The notes: generated by a model from the sequence alone, not told the origin. A stretch of 64,000 nt of DNA from DUZB01 sp963747555 (GCA_963747555.1 CAVVFZ010000010.1:1-64000), one strand, 5' to 3'. Positions 49,528 through 61,112 are shown, counted from the stretch's first letter. Program-made: numbers and translations.

Positions 49528-51072
49528 ATGGCAAATAAGTGGGCCGTTGCCATTGCCGTGATGCTGCCGACCTTTATGGAGATCATGGACACCAGTGTCG
49601 TTAACGTGTCTTTGCCCCATATCCAGGGAAGTTTGAACGCGGGTCTGGATGAAGTAACCTGGGTACTCACTTCCTACCTGGTCTCGAATGCGGTAATCAT
49701 TCCCATCAGCGGCTGGCTGTCGGGAGTCTTTGGAAGAAAACGCTATCTCTTATTCTCCGTTTTTCTTTTTGTCGGGACTTCCATCCTTTGCGGAGCGGCA
49801 ACGTCCCTTGGCCTTCTTGTGGCGGCGCGGGCCATTCAGGGAATCGGGGGCGGCGGCCTTCAACCCTTGTCTCAAGCGATTTTACTGGAATCCTTTCCAC
49901 AGGAAGAACATGGCCTCGCCATGGCATTTTTCGGCATGGGCGTGGTCCTGGCCCCCATTCTGGGTCCGGTATTGGGCGGCTGGATCACGGATCACTGGAA
50001 CTGGCGCTGGATCTTTTACATCAATTTCCCCATGGGCATACTGGCCGTGATTCTGATCGTTTTTCTGATTGAAGATCCTCCCTACATTCGAAACGGAGAA
50101 CGCAGGCGCATAGATGTGTGGGGATTGTTGCTTTTGACGGTGGGTTTGGGAAGCCTGCAGATTGTATTGGACAAGGGCCAGCGGGACGACTGGTTTCATT
50201 CCGATTTTATCGTCTATATGACGATCACTGCCGTCGTATCCCTCCTAACGTTTATCGTCGTGGAATTCCGAACCAAAGATCCGGTGGTGAATCTTCGGGT
50301 TTTTCGCCATCGCAGTTTCACGGCGGGGTGCGCCATCATGTTCAGCGGATTTCTGGCTCTTTTCGGAACACTCGTCCTTTTGCCTTTGTATGTTCAAAAC
50401 CTGATGGACTACAATGCCACATTAGCCGGTTTGGTGCTGGGCCCGGGAGGATTTGCTGCCTTTCTGGTTATGCCCCTGGCCGGGATGCTCATGAGGAAGG
50501 GGGTGAGTCCCAGAATCCTTCTCGCGATCGGTCTGGCTCTGATGGCCACCGGCATGTGGATGATGTCGGAGTTTAATCTGAGCGCCAGTTTCATAGTCAT
50601 CGCGATCCCCCGTGCGGTTCTGGGTTTCGGTCTGGGTCTCTATTTTGTCCCTCTCGCTGCCGCGACCTTTGTGGGGATCAAAAAGGAAGAAATGGGAAAC
50701 GCCTCGGGCCTTTTCAATCTTTTAAGAAATCTGGGCGGAAGTTTTGGTGTGGCGCTCAGCGCGACCATTCTGGCTCGCAGGTCCCAGGTCCATCAAAGTT
50801 TCCTCTCGGAATATGTGACCCCCTACGGGCACGCCTTCCAGAGTTATCAGCAGAAGCTGGAAGCCTGGCTCGGGACGCAGCACCCGTCTCTCACATTCCG
50901 GAATGGTCCGCTGGAGCTCATTTACCAGGAAGTGCTGATACAGGCCAGGATGCTGGCCTTCAACGACTGTTTCTGGATTCTGGCCTGGTTTGTCGCTTTG
51001 CTTCTGCCCCTCACCATTTTATTCAAAAGCCCCCCGTCCGGAACGGATCCCGGCCCCGGTACGCTTGCCTAA
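49528..51072 (+). CDS. EmrB-like DHA2-family MFS drug exporter
   Basis: A 14-helix proton-driven exporter of about 514 residues. The DHA2 start PTFMEIMDTSVVNVSLPHIQG carries motif D; WVLTSYLVSNAVIIPISGWLSGVFGRKR carries motif A; LAPILGPVLGGWITDHWNWRWIFYINFPMGI carries motif C and the following signature. It is uninterrupted. ATG 49528 is preferred over an adjacent TTG. The outer-membrane partner could be the TolC-like protein encoded at 59174-60673. Substrate unknown. Confidence 0.92.
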   Translation: MANKWAVAIAVMLPTFMEIMDTSVVNVSLPHIQGSLNAGLDEVTWVLTSYLVSNAVIIPISGWLSGVFGRKRYLLFSVFLFVGTSILCGAATSLGLLVAARAIQGIGGGGLQPLSQAILLESFPQEEHGLAMAFFGMGVVLAPILGPVLGGWITDHWNWRWIFYINFPMGILAVILIVFLIEDPPYIRNGERRRIDVWGLLLLTVGLGSLQIVLDKGQRDDWFHSDFIVYMTITAVVSLLTFIVVEFRTKDPVVNLRVFRHRSFTAGCAIMFSGFLALFGTLVLLPLYVQNLMDYNATLAGLVLGPGGFAAFLVMPLAGMLMRKGVSPRILLAIGLALMATGMWMMSEFNLSASFIVIAIPRAVLGFGLGLYFVPLAAATFVGIKKEEMGNASGLFNLLRNLGGSFGVALSATILARRSQVHQSFLSEYVTPYGHAFQSYQQKLEAWLGTQHPSLTFRNGPLELIYQEVLIQARMLAFNDCFWILAWFVALLLPLTILFKSPPSGTDPGPGTLA

Positions 51073-51145
51073 ATTTCCTCTATAAGGTAATAGATATAAA
51101 CGATTTGTTTTTTCTAAATGATGAACTCTGACAAGAGGCTTTTCA

Positions 51146-52264
51146 ATGAATAACCAGGATACGGAGAAACTCCTTCGCGAGCTCAAAGAAAGCGAAGATC
51201 GGTATCGTTCGGTCACCGAAACCTCCATCGATGCGATTATCACGGCGAGTGACAAAGATGCCATCCTGACATGGAATAAAGGGGCGGAATTGATCTTCGG
51301 CTATGGTCCGGAAATTGTGGGCCGTTCCGTGACCACTATCATCCCCGAAAGATACAGAAAAGCCCATTATGAGGGGGTGAAGCGATTTCTGAAAACCGGG
51401 GAAAAACATCTTCTGGGAAAGAAGATGGAACTGATGGCACTCCGCAGGGATGGAACCGAATTCCCCATCGAGCTTTCCCTGTCTTCCTGGCAAAGTGCTT
51501 CCGGAGTATATTTTGGCGGAATCATACGGGATATCACGGAGCGAAGACAAATTGAACGGATGCGGGAAGATGTCCAGCGAATGATCCGCCACGACCTCAA
51601 GTCGCCGCTGATTGGGATTGTGGGTTTGGCCAAGAGACTGCGGAAAGGTGTCAATTTGACGGATAAGCAAAGAAAGGCGGCGGCCCTGATTCAGGAATCC
51701 GGTGAAAAAACGCTTAAAATGATCGATCGAAGCCGTGATCTGTTCCAGATGGAGCTGGGGACTTACGAGCTTACGGCCAGGCCGGTAAACCTTGTGAGCG
51801 TTTTAGAGAGGATCAAGAAGCAGTTGGAGCCCCTGACCCTGAAAAAGCGGATCACGGTAAAGGTCTCCCTGTCCGGGCAATCATCAGAAGAGAGACCGGA
51901 GATTTTAAACGGTGACGAAGATCTGCTGGAAGTGATGCTGGCCAACCTCCTCAAGAATGCCATCGAGGCATCCCCGGGAAATGCACCTGTCCGGATCGAT
52001 ATAGGAATAGGTGAAAAGGGAGGACAAAAAGATCATATCATTGACATTCACAATCGTGCGTCCATACCGGAAGAGATGCGCGATACCTTTTTTGATGCCT
52101 ATTCCACCAGCGGAAAACATGGCGGGACAGGCCTTGGTACGTATAATGCCATGCTGATCGCGAGAACGCATCAGGGGGATATCTCTTTCACCACCTCTGA
52201 AGCGGAAGGAACGCACGTTATTGTTTCCCTGCCCCACGGAGTTGCTTTACAGGCTGGAGGTTGA
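51146..52264 (+). CDS. PAS-domain sensor histidine kinase, soluble
   Basis: A 372-residue cytoplasmic kinase without membrane helices. PAS domain (residues ~15-135: DRYRSVTETSIDAIITASDKD, then FGGIIRDITERRQ), HisKA with H-box IRHDLKSPLIGIVGLAKR, and a HATPase with N-box LLKNAIEASPG and G2 GGTGLGTYNAM. The Asp-Leu-Lys after the His is of the HDLKSPL subtype. No response regulator gene is adjacent, so it is an orphan kinase. GAGG site before ATG 51146. Confidence 0.9.
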   Translation: MNNQDTEKLLRELKESEDRYRSVTETSIDAIITASDKDAILTWNKGAELIFGYGPEIVGRSVTTIIPERYRKAHYEGVKRFLKTGEKHLLGKKMELMALRRDGTEFPIELSLSSWQSASGVYFGGIIRDITERRQIERMREDVQRMIRHDLKSPLIGIVGLAKRLRKGVNLTDKQRKAAALIQESGEKTLKMIDRSRDLFQMELGTYELTARPVNLVSVLERIKKQLEPLTLKKRITVKVSLSGQSSEERPEILNGDEDLLEVMLANLLKNAIEASPGNAPVRIDIGIGEKGGQKDHIIDIHNRASIPEEMRDTFFDAYSTSGKHGGTGLGTYNAMLIARTHQGDISFTTSEAEGTHVIVSLPHGVALQAGG

Positions 52265-52467
52265 GTGGCAAGGCAGATTTCCCTGCTTCTATCGGACAGT
52301 CTCCACGTGAAATCAGCCGGTTAGAAAATCGAAAGTCGGTGACGCACACGTTTACTTGAAAAATGCCTGTGCAATCGTTTCAAATCGTTATATCCTCCCG
52401 GGGGGAATTTTCCCGAATCCTGAGGATGTTCATATAGGGGAAGTACGATGCTGAGGAGATGCCAAAC

Positions 52468-54700
52468 ATGAAGCCGGGTAGATGGAAACTGAAACATAAG
52501 GTCGTGGGGTTGGCCGTCCTGGTAGCACTTCTGCCCGTTCTCGTCATGTCAGGGCTTATCTACTTCCAGAAGGGCGAGATGTACAAGATGATAACCCATG
52601 AGATGAAGACCCTGGTGATGTCCAGCCTCGAACAGACTGCGCGGGACGTATACACCCTGTGTGCGGCTGTCAACGAGCTCGTACAGCAGACGGTAACGTA
52701 TGACTTGAACGTAGCCCGTGCGATGATGAATCAGAAGGGAGTCGTCGCATTATCAGATACCGAGTTCGCGGAATGGGACGCGATTAATCAGTATACCAAA
52801 AAGGGCACGAAGATCAAGGTTCCCAAGATGATGGTTGGCGGGGAATGGTTCGGCCAGAACCGCGATCTCACGATATATACTCCCGTTGTTGACGATACAA
52901 AGAGGCTTGTAGGAGGGACCTGTACCGTTTTCCAGCGTTTCGAACAGGCGGGCATCAAGGGGATTCTCAGAATCGCGACAAACGTGGAAAAGCTCGACGG
53001 CACGAGGGCCATCGGTACCTTCATACCCGACGTCAATCCGGATGGAACGGCGAATCCGGTGGTCAGCACGATTATGCGCGGGGAGACATTCCGAGGGAAG
53101 GCCTACGTGGTGAACGCCTGGTATGTCACCGCCTATGAGCCGATCCGGGATGCCGAGGGTAAGATCATCGGTGTCCTTTACGTCGGCGTCAAACAGGAGG
53201 CGGTCGAGAGCCTGAGAAAGGCGATCATGGACACAAAGGTCGGTAAAACCGGTTATGTCTGGGTTATGGGCGCCAAGGGAAACGAGAAGGGTAAGTATAT
53301 CATCTCCAAAGACGGCGCTCGGGACGGGGAAGATATTTGGAACCTGAAAGACGCCGGTGGAAAATACTACATCCGGGAGATGGTCGAAAAAGCCTTGAGA
53401 CTGGGTAAGGAGGAACTCGGCCATTATTCCTACTCGTTGCAGAATCCGGGGGATAGCAAACCTCGCAGGAAAACATCGGCCCTGATCTATTTTCAACCGT
53501 GGGACTGGGTAATTGGTCCGAGCACCTACAACGACGACTACACTGAAACCTTCGAGAAAGTCCATTCGGGTTTCACGGCGCTATTGAGATGGGCCATTGT
53601 GGGAGGACTTATTATTCTGGCGCTTGCCGTCGTCATCGCCCTTATCGTCGGGCGGCAGGATCGCCAACCCGATCTCGCGGATTACGGAGGTCGCCCGGAT
53701 GATAGCCAAAGGCGAGCTGCTGGGTGCGGCGAATTCCGTGGGGGCAATGGGGATATCCGGCGAGGCCGGAGAGGAGGATATCTACGAGAAAAGTCAGGAC
53801 GAGACGAGGCAGTTGCTTGCCTCGGTCAAGACGATGACATACAACCTGAACTCCCTCGTCGGACAGGTTCAGAAGTCGTGTATACAGCTTGGTTCGACGG
53901 CCACCGAGATCGCCGCCGCCTCGAAGCAGCAGGAGGCAACGGTTAATGAGTTTAGAGCCACAACGAACCAGATCGTATCGTCGAGCAAGGAGATATCTGC
54001 TACCTCACAGAACCTCGTGGACACGATGAACGAGGTTTCGGACGTCGTAACGGGTACGGCGAACCTGGCTGACTCCGGCCACAGCCAGCTTAGTGAGATG
54101 GAAAACACGATGCGGATGCTGGCCGAAGCAACCAGCTCCATATCGACCAAGCTTTCGGTTATCAATGAGAAGGCAAACAACATCAACAAAGTTGTGACCA
54201 CCATTACAAAGGTTGCGGACCAGACGAATCTTCTCTCCCTCAATGCAGCCATTGAGGCTGAGAAGGCGGGAGAATACGGACGAGGGTTCTCCGTTGTTGC
54301 CAGCGAGATCCGTCGCCTGGCAGACCAGACGGCCGTGGCAACACTGGATATTGATGAGATAGTCAAGGAGATGCAGGGCGCCGTCACTTCAGGCGTGATG
54401 GAGATGGATAAGTTCACCGAAGAGGTCGAGAGGAGCGTGCAGGGTGTGACGACCATCGGCTCTCAGCTGGAAAAGATCATGCAGCAGGTCAAGACACTGC
54501 CGCCGAGGTTTGAACACGTAACTGAAGGCATGCAAGGCCAGTCTGAAGGAGCCCTTCAGATCAGCGAATCCATGGTCCAGCTCAATGAAGCGGCCCAGGA
54601 GACAACGGAATCTCTTCGCGAATTTAATAAGGCCACCGAACAACTGAATACGGCGGCCAAAAATTTGCGGGAAGAGGTCTCGATCTTTAAGGTGAGTTAG
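52468..54700 (+). CDS. Methyl-accepting chemotaxis protein with double Cache sensor, frameshifted
   Basis: Transmembrane chemoreceptor of about 744 residues. First helix (VVGLAVLVALLPVLVMSGLIYF), a large periplasmic Cache_3-Cache_2-like region (residues ~35-370; NRDLTIYTPVVDDTKRLVGG, GVLYVGVKQEAVESLRKAI, GKTGYVWVMGAKG), second helix (WAIVGGLIILALAVVIALIVG), a HAMP linker (NPISRITEVARMIAKGELL), and a signalling domain with the conserved tip QTNLLSLNAAIEAEKAGEYG..FSVVASEIRRLADQT. One base-scale shift lies near 53660 between helix 2 and HAMP. ATG 52468 has a GAGGAG site. No che genes are nearby, so its array partners are elsewhere. Confidence 0.9.
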
Positions 54701-57700
54701 AAGGTAAATCCGGCATTCCTTCTTTCCTGCCGTAGGCCATGAAATAAACCATGGGAACGACAATCAAGGTGAAAAAGGTGGAGACGGCGATGCCGAAGAT
54801 CAAGGCCCAGGCAAGTCCCGAAAAGATGGGGTCCAGGGTGATGGGCCAGGCAGCCAGCATGGCGCCGAGGGATGTGAGGAGGATCGGTCTTGTTCGTAAG
54901 GCTCCGGCCTCCAGGAGAGACTCTACCAGCCCCTCGCCTTCTTTTCTCCGTTTTTCCACAAATTCGATGAGCAGGATGGCGTTTCGTGTGGCGATTCCCG
55001 ACAGCGCGATCATCCCGATCATGGCTGTTGCCGTGAAATAGGTGGGATTGTTCCATCCATCCACGGGATGATCGGTCAGGAGGTTCAAGCAGCCAGAAAC
55101 CCGGGATAATGCCGATGATGGAGAGGGGAAGGGCGATGAGTTGAATCGCCGGCAGGAGATAACTCTGCGTCTGATAGAGAAGCAGGATGTATATCCCCAT
55201 AACCGCCACGGCAAAGGCGATCCCCAGGTCCCGGAATACCTGTACGGTGATATGCCATTCCCCCTCTCCGGTCCATACCACCTGGACGCCATCCAGTTCC
55301 GGATCTTTCTGAACCTTGTCTTCCAGCATCATCACCGCCTCGGGAGGGGGGAGACCCGCCGTATCCCCAAAGACATAGACGACGGATTGAAGATCCTTGT
55401 GATAGATGGGCTGATCAATGACTCCCTCCTTGAAGGAACCCAGCTCCGAAAGAGAGACCCCCTCGCCGGTGAGCCCCGTGATCATCAGTTGATTGAGGTC
55501 TGAGTTGAGCGCCCTTTCCTGCCTTGGCAGGCGCAACCGGATGTAAGGGGGGTTCACCTGATTCCCCAACCGGAGAGAGGCCGGATCAGCCCCCCGCACC
55601 ATCCCCTGGAGGGTTGCGGCAACGTGGGCGTCGGTGACGTAATTGAGAGACGCCTTCATGCGGTCCGTCAGAAACCTGGTCTTTTGCTCCGGCGCCAGGA
55701 GGGTATCGTCTACGTCCACCACGCCTTCAATGTCATCCATCAGATGTTCGACCCTCGGCGCCGCCGCCATCATTTCCCTGTAGGGCTGCCCCAAGGTTCT
55801 CCCGTGGATTTCCGCCACCAGGGTTGCAATAACGGGTGGTCCGGGAGGTATTTCCACGATCTTGATGTTGGCGTCAAATCGCCTCGCAATTTCCTTGAGC
55901 CCATTCCTTAACCTCAAGGCCAGTGGGTGACTCTGTTGTTCCCGGTGCGTCTTTTCGATGAAATTGATGCGGATATCGGCGTCGTTGGCGCCGTGTCTGA
56001 GATAGTAATGCCGGATAAGACCGTTGAAATCCACCGGACTGCTGGTTCCCACATAGGTGCTGACATCCGTGACTTCCGGAACGCGAACGAGGGTTTCCGC
56101 AAGGGCGTGTGCGGCCGCCTCCGTGTTTTCGAGGGTCGTCCCTTCGGGCATGTCGATGACTACCTGCAGTTCATTTTTGTTGTCGAAGGGGAGCATTTTA
56201 AGGGGGACGCGATAGGTGACAACCAGCCACAGGGAGAAGCCCAGAAGGACCATGATCAAAGCCAAAATTCCCCATCGCAGGCTTCTCCTGTTCAAGACCG
56301 GTTTCGCCACGGCCCTGTAGAAACGGTAAAGGAGGGTTTCCTCAAGCACATAGGGTTTTTCCTGCGGCTTGTTGTACGCCCCCCGGAGCAGATGCAGGGA
56401 GAGCCAGGGGGTGATGGTGAAGGAGACCACCAGGCTCATGAGCATGGCCACCGGCACGTTGAGTGCCATGGGTGCCATATAGGGCCCCATCATCCCGGTG
56501 ATGAAGAACATGGGCAGAAAGGAGATGATGACGGCCAGTGTGGCTACGATGATGGGGGGAAGCACTTCGTTGACAGCGTGGATGACGGCAAGATGGGGAG
56601 GTTCCTTGCGCATTTCAAAATGCCGGTGAATGTTTTCCACGTCCACGATGGGATCATCCACCACCAACCCGAGAGACAGAATCAGGGCAAAGAGGGTCAC
56701 TCGATTGATACTATAGCCCAGAAGATAATTGATCAGAAGGGTGAATCCAAAGGTGACCGGAACGGCCAGGGCGATGATGAATCCTTCTTTCCATCCCAGG
56801 GCGTAGGCCAATAGGGCCACCACAATAACAATGGCCACAAGGAGTTCCTTGATCAATTCGTTGACTTTGTCGTCGGAGCTTTTTCCATAGTCCCGCGTAA
56901 TGCGCCAGTACACGCCTTCGGGGAGCACCTCACGGGCAAAGCGCTCGGCTTCCTTCCGTACCCCTTCCGCGACCCATACAGCGTTTGAACCTTTGCGCTT
57001 TGCCACGGCAACGGTTACTGCGGGGTAGTCCTTCAAGGGCTCAATATCCTTGGGCAGCGTGCCCTCACCCGCGGGATCTATGGATGAGAAGGCCCTTCTG
57101 CCGAACCCGATCCGGGTATAGGTTTCGGCTTCCGCAGGACCATCCTTAACCGAAGCCACTTCTTTCAGGAAGACGGGTCTTCCGCCCTTTACGGCGACGA
57201 CCAGGTTTTCCACTTCGGCGGCGGAGTGGAGGAAGCGGCCTGCGTCCAATCGGATTTCTTTATTTTCGGCCACAAGATTCCCTGCGGGCAAATGCCACAT
57301 TGGCGCCCTGGATGATGCGCTGAATGTCCTGGATGGATATGCCGCGTGCAGCCATACGCAGGGGCGACAGGTGAACCGTGATCTGTCTCGGTCTTCCACC
57401 CACCAAAGAGGTAATTCCTGCTTCCCTTACGCCCTGAAGCCGGAGCTGCAGCTCCTCGGCCATTCGCCGCAGGGCATAATCACTGTATCGGGCGCTGTAG
57501 AGGGTAATGTTGATGATGGGAACATCATCGATTTCCACGGGTTTTACCACCCAGCCCGTAACTCCCGGGGGCACCTGATCGATGTTGGACCGGACCTTGT
57601 TGTAGAGCTTTACCCAGCTCCTTTCCCGGTCCTCCCCCACATGGAACCGAACCGTTACAATGGCCATGGAGGGGAAACTCATGGAGTAGACATGCTTTAC

Positions 57701-57958
57701 GCCATCGATTTGATAGAGCAGTTTTTCCAGGCGGCTGGACACCTGTCGTTCCACTTCGGCGGCGGATGCACCGGGCATATGGATGAGTACATCCGCGACG
57801 GGAATCACAATCTGTGGATCTTCTTCCCGAGGCGTGATCCAGAGTGCGCCGATTCCCGCCATGAGGCTGATCAGGATCAATATGACCGAGAGGTTCCCTT
57901 TGAGAAATGCCTCCACGATCCCGCTGATCCAGCCATGAGAAGCGGAACTTGTGTTCAT
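54687..57958 (-). CDS. RND-family efflux transporter permease, frameshifted
   Basis: Inner-membrane proton-driven pump of about 1,090 residues. N-terminal LSVILILISLMAGIGALWIT..EEDPQI, periplasmic domain MPGASAAEVERQVSSRLEKLL, then the TM4 region TLFALILSLGLVVDDPIVDVENIHRHFE with the Asp pair for proton relay, and GMIALSGIATRNAILLIEFVEKRRKEG in the second half. Shifts near 57285 and 55085 divide the gene into three frames. ATG 57958 overlaps the adaptor stop (ATGA), so it is the last gene of a TolC-MFP-RND operon. The sequence does not tell drug from other substrates. Its 3' end overlaps the convergent chemoreceptor gene end by 14 bases. Confidence 0.92.
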
Positions 57959-59181
57959 GGGAACACAACCTCCTCGCCTTCATTCAGTCCGGAGAGGATT
58001 TCAACCAGATCCCCATGATCCTTTCCAAGTGTGACGAAACGGCGTTGTGGATAGCCTTCATGATCGAGGACATTCACCAGGAACAGCTGTCCCACTTCCC
58101 GCACGGCCTCTTTGGGCGCCACAAGGGTTTCATATTCTCCACAGGGCACGAATAGACGACCGAAGAGCCCGTTTACAAGGTCGAAATCCGGAGGAAGAGC
58201 CACTTTTGCCAGGACGGTGCGCGTGGACGGATCCGATTGGGGTACGATTTCCCGCAGTGTTCCCTGTAAATTCCGATCCAGGGCGTCGATGTGGACCTTC
58301 AACTTCTGCCCTATTCGCAGCCGCGGGATGAGGGAGTCGGAGACAAAGGCATGAAGTTCGGGTTGTGCAGGGATCTCAAGAAAGAAGAGCGGCTGACCCG
58401 GCGTGGCCATGTCGCCTACGTCCACCCGCTTTCTGACCACCCGGCCCTTGAATGGCGCCCGGATTTCCGTGTAGCTCAGCATAATCCTGGCCGCAGCCTC
58501 CGCCGCATTGGCCTGTTCAATTTGGGCTTGAATTCTTTTTATATCACTTCGAGCGGCCTGTATGTCTTGCCTGGCCGCTGTCAGGTTCGCCTGGGCCACC
58601 TCTTTTTGGGCGAGGGCATGCCCCAATTGCTGGCCGGTGGCCGCCTGATGTTTATGGAGATCCTGATACCTCTCATAATCTGCAAGGGTCTTTTGCTGAT
58701 TGGCAAGGGACGCTTCCTCCTGGGATCTGGCCGCGCCCAGTTTGGCTCCGGCCGCTTCCATGGCCTGCTCCATGGCCTTTACCTGAGACTGCGCTTCCCG
58801 CAACCTGGCCCGGATGTCCCGATCATCGAGTCGTGCCATAAGCGTCGCCTTTTCATCCTTGCCGTCCGCTCCTTCCACATTGTCGCCTTCGTGGACCAGG
58901 ATTTCCGTGACCTGACTCATGATACGGCTGGAGACCTGCGCCTCCACCATGGCTCTCAGGTTTCCTACCTGCTCCATGAGAATGGGAAATGCACGTCGTT
59001 CGACCTTTCGGGTGCTCAACTTGGGAGGCGCGGGTCTTTTTTCGGGTGGGCCGGGTTGTACTTTGCTGATAAACGCTCCGGAAAGCCACATCATCAAAAA
59101 GACGAGTAGAAAAAAGACTGCCAGACCTTTTCCGCCCTCTCGAAAAATGGTTCGGATGACGTTCCCGGATGTTCTATCCAT
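57955..59181 (-). CDS. RND membrane fusion protein (periplasmic adaptor)
   Basis: A 408-residue adaptor linking the RND pump to a TolC channel. Single N-terminal helix (GLAVFFLLVFLMMWLSGAFI), lipoyl half MVEAQVSSRIMSQVTEILVHEGDNV, a long alpha-hairpin (about residues 115-245, Gln/Ala-rich), second half YTEIRAPFKGRVVRKRVDVGDMATPGQPLFFL and a beta-barrel and membrane-proximal domain. An acidic insert (EGADGKDEK) lies right after the first lipoyl half. Its start overlaps the tolC-like stop by 8 bases, and its stop overlaps the RND start. Confidence 0.93.
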   Translation of the reverse strand: MDRTSGNVIRTIFREGGKGLAVFFLLVFLMMWLSGAFISKVQPGPPEKRPAPPKLSTRKVERRAFPILMEQVGNLRAMVEAQVSSRIMSQVTEILVHEGDNVEGADGKDEKATLMARLDDRDIRARLREAQSQVKAMEQAMEAAGAKLGAARSQEEASLANQQKTLADYERYQDLHKHQAATGQQLGHALAQKEVAQANLTAARQDIQAARSDIKRIQAQIEQANAAEAAARIMLSYTEIRAPFKGRVVRKRVDVGDMATPGQPLFFLEIPAQPELHAFVSDSLIPRLRIGQKLKVHIDALDRNLQGTLREIVPQSDPSTRTVLAKVALPPDFDLVNGLFGRLFVPCGEYETLVAPKEAVREVGQLFLVNVLDHEGYPQRRFVTLGKDHGDLVEILSGLNEGEEVVFP

Positions 59182-60673
59182 GTTGTTCCTCCGTCCAGTC
59201 GGCGAAATCCCCGAGGGTCTGCCTTAGGAGGACTTGCGCAATCTTTCCGTCAAACAGGGCTGCGGTGTAGGAGACATCGGCCTGGTTGCTTGCCACCTCC
59301 GCCTGTAGAAGAGAATCCACCGTGACCATCTGATTCCGATAGAGTTCTCTTACTTCCAGAAGCGCCTTTTCGGCCCATTGTCGCCTTTCATCGGCTACCT
59401 TGATCTTTTCTGCCGCCTCCTGAACCGCCAGGACCGCCTGGTGAACCTCGAGCGCGATATCCAGCGCCACCTGTTCGCCGTGGGCTTCGATCTCTTTTAG
59501 TCGTACCCGCGCTTCGCGGATTTTTGAAAGGGTCATTCCTCCTTCAAAAAGAGACCATGTGGCTTCGATCCCTACCAACCAGCTTCCTTCCATGTCATTG
59601 AAGGTTTCCGTATTCCATTGATATTCCGCGCCCATGCCGAGCCGGGGTAAAATTCCACCCCGTTCAGCCTGTATCCGTTTCCGAGCGGCCTGAACCAAGG
59701 CTCGGACACTGGCCAGTTCAGGACGACTTTTGAGGGCCTGCTCCACAAGAAGGTCCGGTTCTTCGGGACTGCTTTGTGATAAGGGAGATGGGAGAGACAG
59801 GGAAGGCTCGGGAATCTCTTCATCGCGGACCGGTCTCACCAGAAACCTCTCCAGTCCTGCCTGCAGTCGACGAGCGCCTGTCCTGGCCGCAACAAGATTT
59901 CCATGCATCTCCGCTCTGTGGGCCTTCAGCCGCATAATCTCACTGGGCAACGCCATCTCCGCCTTGTAACGGGCCTCCGCCAGATCGACATCCCTATTTG
60001 CCGATGTCAACCCTTTTTGGGCCACTCCGATAAAGCCCAAGGCCTGTATCCAGTGATAGTAGATTTCAACCACTTGGGCTACCATCTGGTTGCGAGCCGC
60101 CAGCAGTTCCGCCTCCATGGAGTCTTTAAAATGGCCTGCAGCCTGTCGATGGTAGTATCGGCTTCCCCCTTCAAAAAGAGATAAATCCGCCCGTATCCGG
60201 GTGGCAAAATCCTGCTGAGTTCCCGGATTATTGAAGTTCACATCGGATTGAAGACGTCGCTGATTGATGATATTCATCAGGGCATAGACCGGGTTATTGG
60301 TGGTATTGTACCGCTCGGAGGCGACCAACCTGGGATAAAAAGATGCATCGGCCTGGAGGATTTGTTCTGAGGCCGCCTTGATTCTCTGCCTGATCTGCTC
60401 CAATTCAGGGCTGGCTCTGAGTGCCTCGGAAATGGCCTGGTCGACTGTCAAAGGTCCCGGGTGAGTGGAGGGGGAGGAATGCGATTTTTCGGATACGTGC
60501 TGCCAATGTTTTAAGAGCGTCTTTTCGGGAAGGGGAGGCTGCTCGTCCCTTGGCATTGCATGCGGGGATGTGCATCCAGAAAAGGCAAAGGCGGTCATGA
60601 GCGCCAGAGAAAAGGCGAGGGTTCTCAAAGAGCAATTCCCGCAGGAAAATAGTGTAGGAAGACAAAAGGTCAC
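59174..60673 (-). CDS. TolC-family outer-membrane efflux lipoprotein
   Basis: Outer-membrane channel of the tripartite pump, about 499 residues. A GTG at 60673 with a GAGGAAAGG site gives a lipoprotein signal ending LMTAFAFSGC, lipobox Cys near residue 34; an upstream ATG at 60754 would bury that signal. Two TolC repeats follow: LTVDQAISEALRASPELEQI..AASEQILQADASFYPRL and LLVEQALKSRPELASVRALV..ILPRLGMGAEY, with SLFEGG in each half. First gene of the operon with the adaptor and RND pump. Confidence 0.92.
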   Translation of the reverse strand: MTFCLPTLFSCGNCSLRTLAFSLALMTAFAFSGCTSPHAMPRDEQPPLPEKTLLKHWQHVSEKSHSSPSTHPGPLTVDQAISEALRASPELEQIRQRIKAASEQILQADASFYPRLVASERYNTTNNPVYALMNIINQRRLQSDVNFNNPGTQQDFATRIRADLSLFEGGSRYYHRQAAGHFKDSMEAELLAARNQMVAQVVEIYYHWIQALGFIGVAQKGLTSANRDVDLAEARYKAEMALPSEIMRLKAHRAEMHGNLVAARTGARRLQAGLERFLVRPVRDEEIPEPSLSLPSPLSQSSPEEPDLLVEQALKSRPELASVRALVQAARKRIQAERGGILPRLGMGAEYQWNTETFNDMEGSWLVGIEATWSLFEGGMTLSKIREARVRLKEIEAHGEQVALDIALEVHQAVLAVQEAAEKIKVADERRQWAEKALLEVRELYRNQMVTVDSLLQAEVASNQADVSYTAALFDGKIAQVLLRQTLGDFADWTEEQHG

Positions 60674-60942
60674 GTTCCTTTCCTCTGGAATAGGAAAATT
60701 GAATGTCCCTGATGACATGTCTCTGATGCTATTGGAAAAAACGAAGAAATCCAATAGGGTCTAAGCTGTATTTTCCAGAGTGGAAATATGTACACGCGGG
60801 GTTTGGTCCCAGCGCACGCATAGCCTCAGATCACAGACAATCCATAATGAAAACCGCGACAACGCGGATAAGGCGGTTGCCTTGAAGCCGTTGTGTGTGC
60901 TATGTGTTCAAAAATGATTCTGTTCCTGTACCCCATTCAAAT

Positions 60943-61000
60943 TTTCCGGTACTATGTTTGGAGTCAGCAAAGCCATTCCGCCACAGGGTCTTTTTTAATA
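60943..61000. repeat. Half copy of the 39969-40190 hairpin element
   Basis: About 58 bases match 39969-40027 (AAATTT.CC.GGTA...TCAGCAAA.CCATTCCG.CACAGGGTCTTTTTT). The right arm is not evident, so this is a truncated copy. The 60674-61112 gap otherwise contains no convincing gene; a GTTCCTGT phrase occurs twice (near 60923 and 61009). Confidence 0.6.
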
Positions 61001-61112
61001 AGGTGCCTGTTCCTGTTGTTTTTGCGGATGCCTGCCGGAGGAAGATGCTGAGGAAGAACAGAGTTGAAACGACCACCGCCATAAACGAGCACGTGAAAAA
61101 AGGAGGATTCCC

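Noticed and set aside
55927..56814. Plus-strand open frame rich in His, Gly and Asp opposite the RND pump
   Set aside because: Composition is the typical antisense image of hydrophobic helices; not a real histidine-rich protein.
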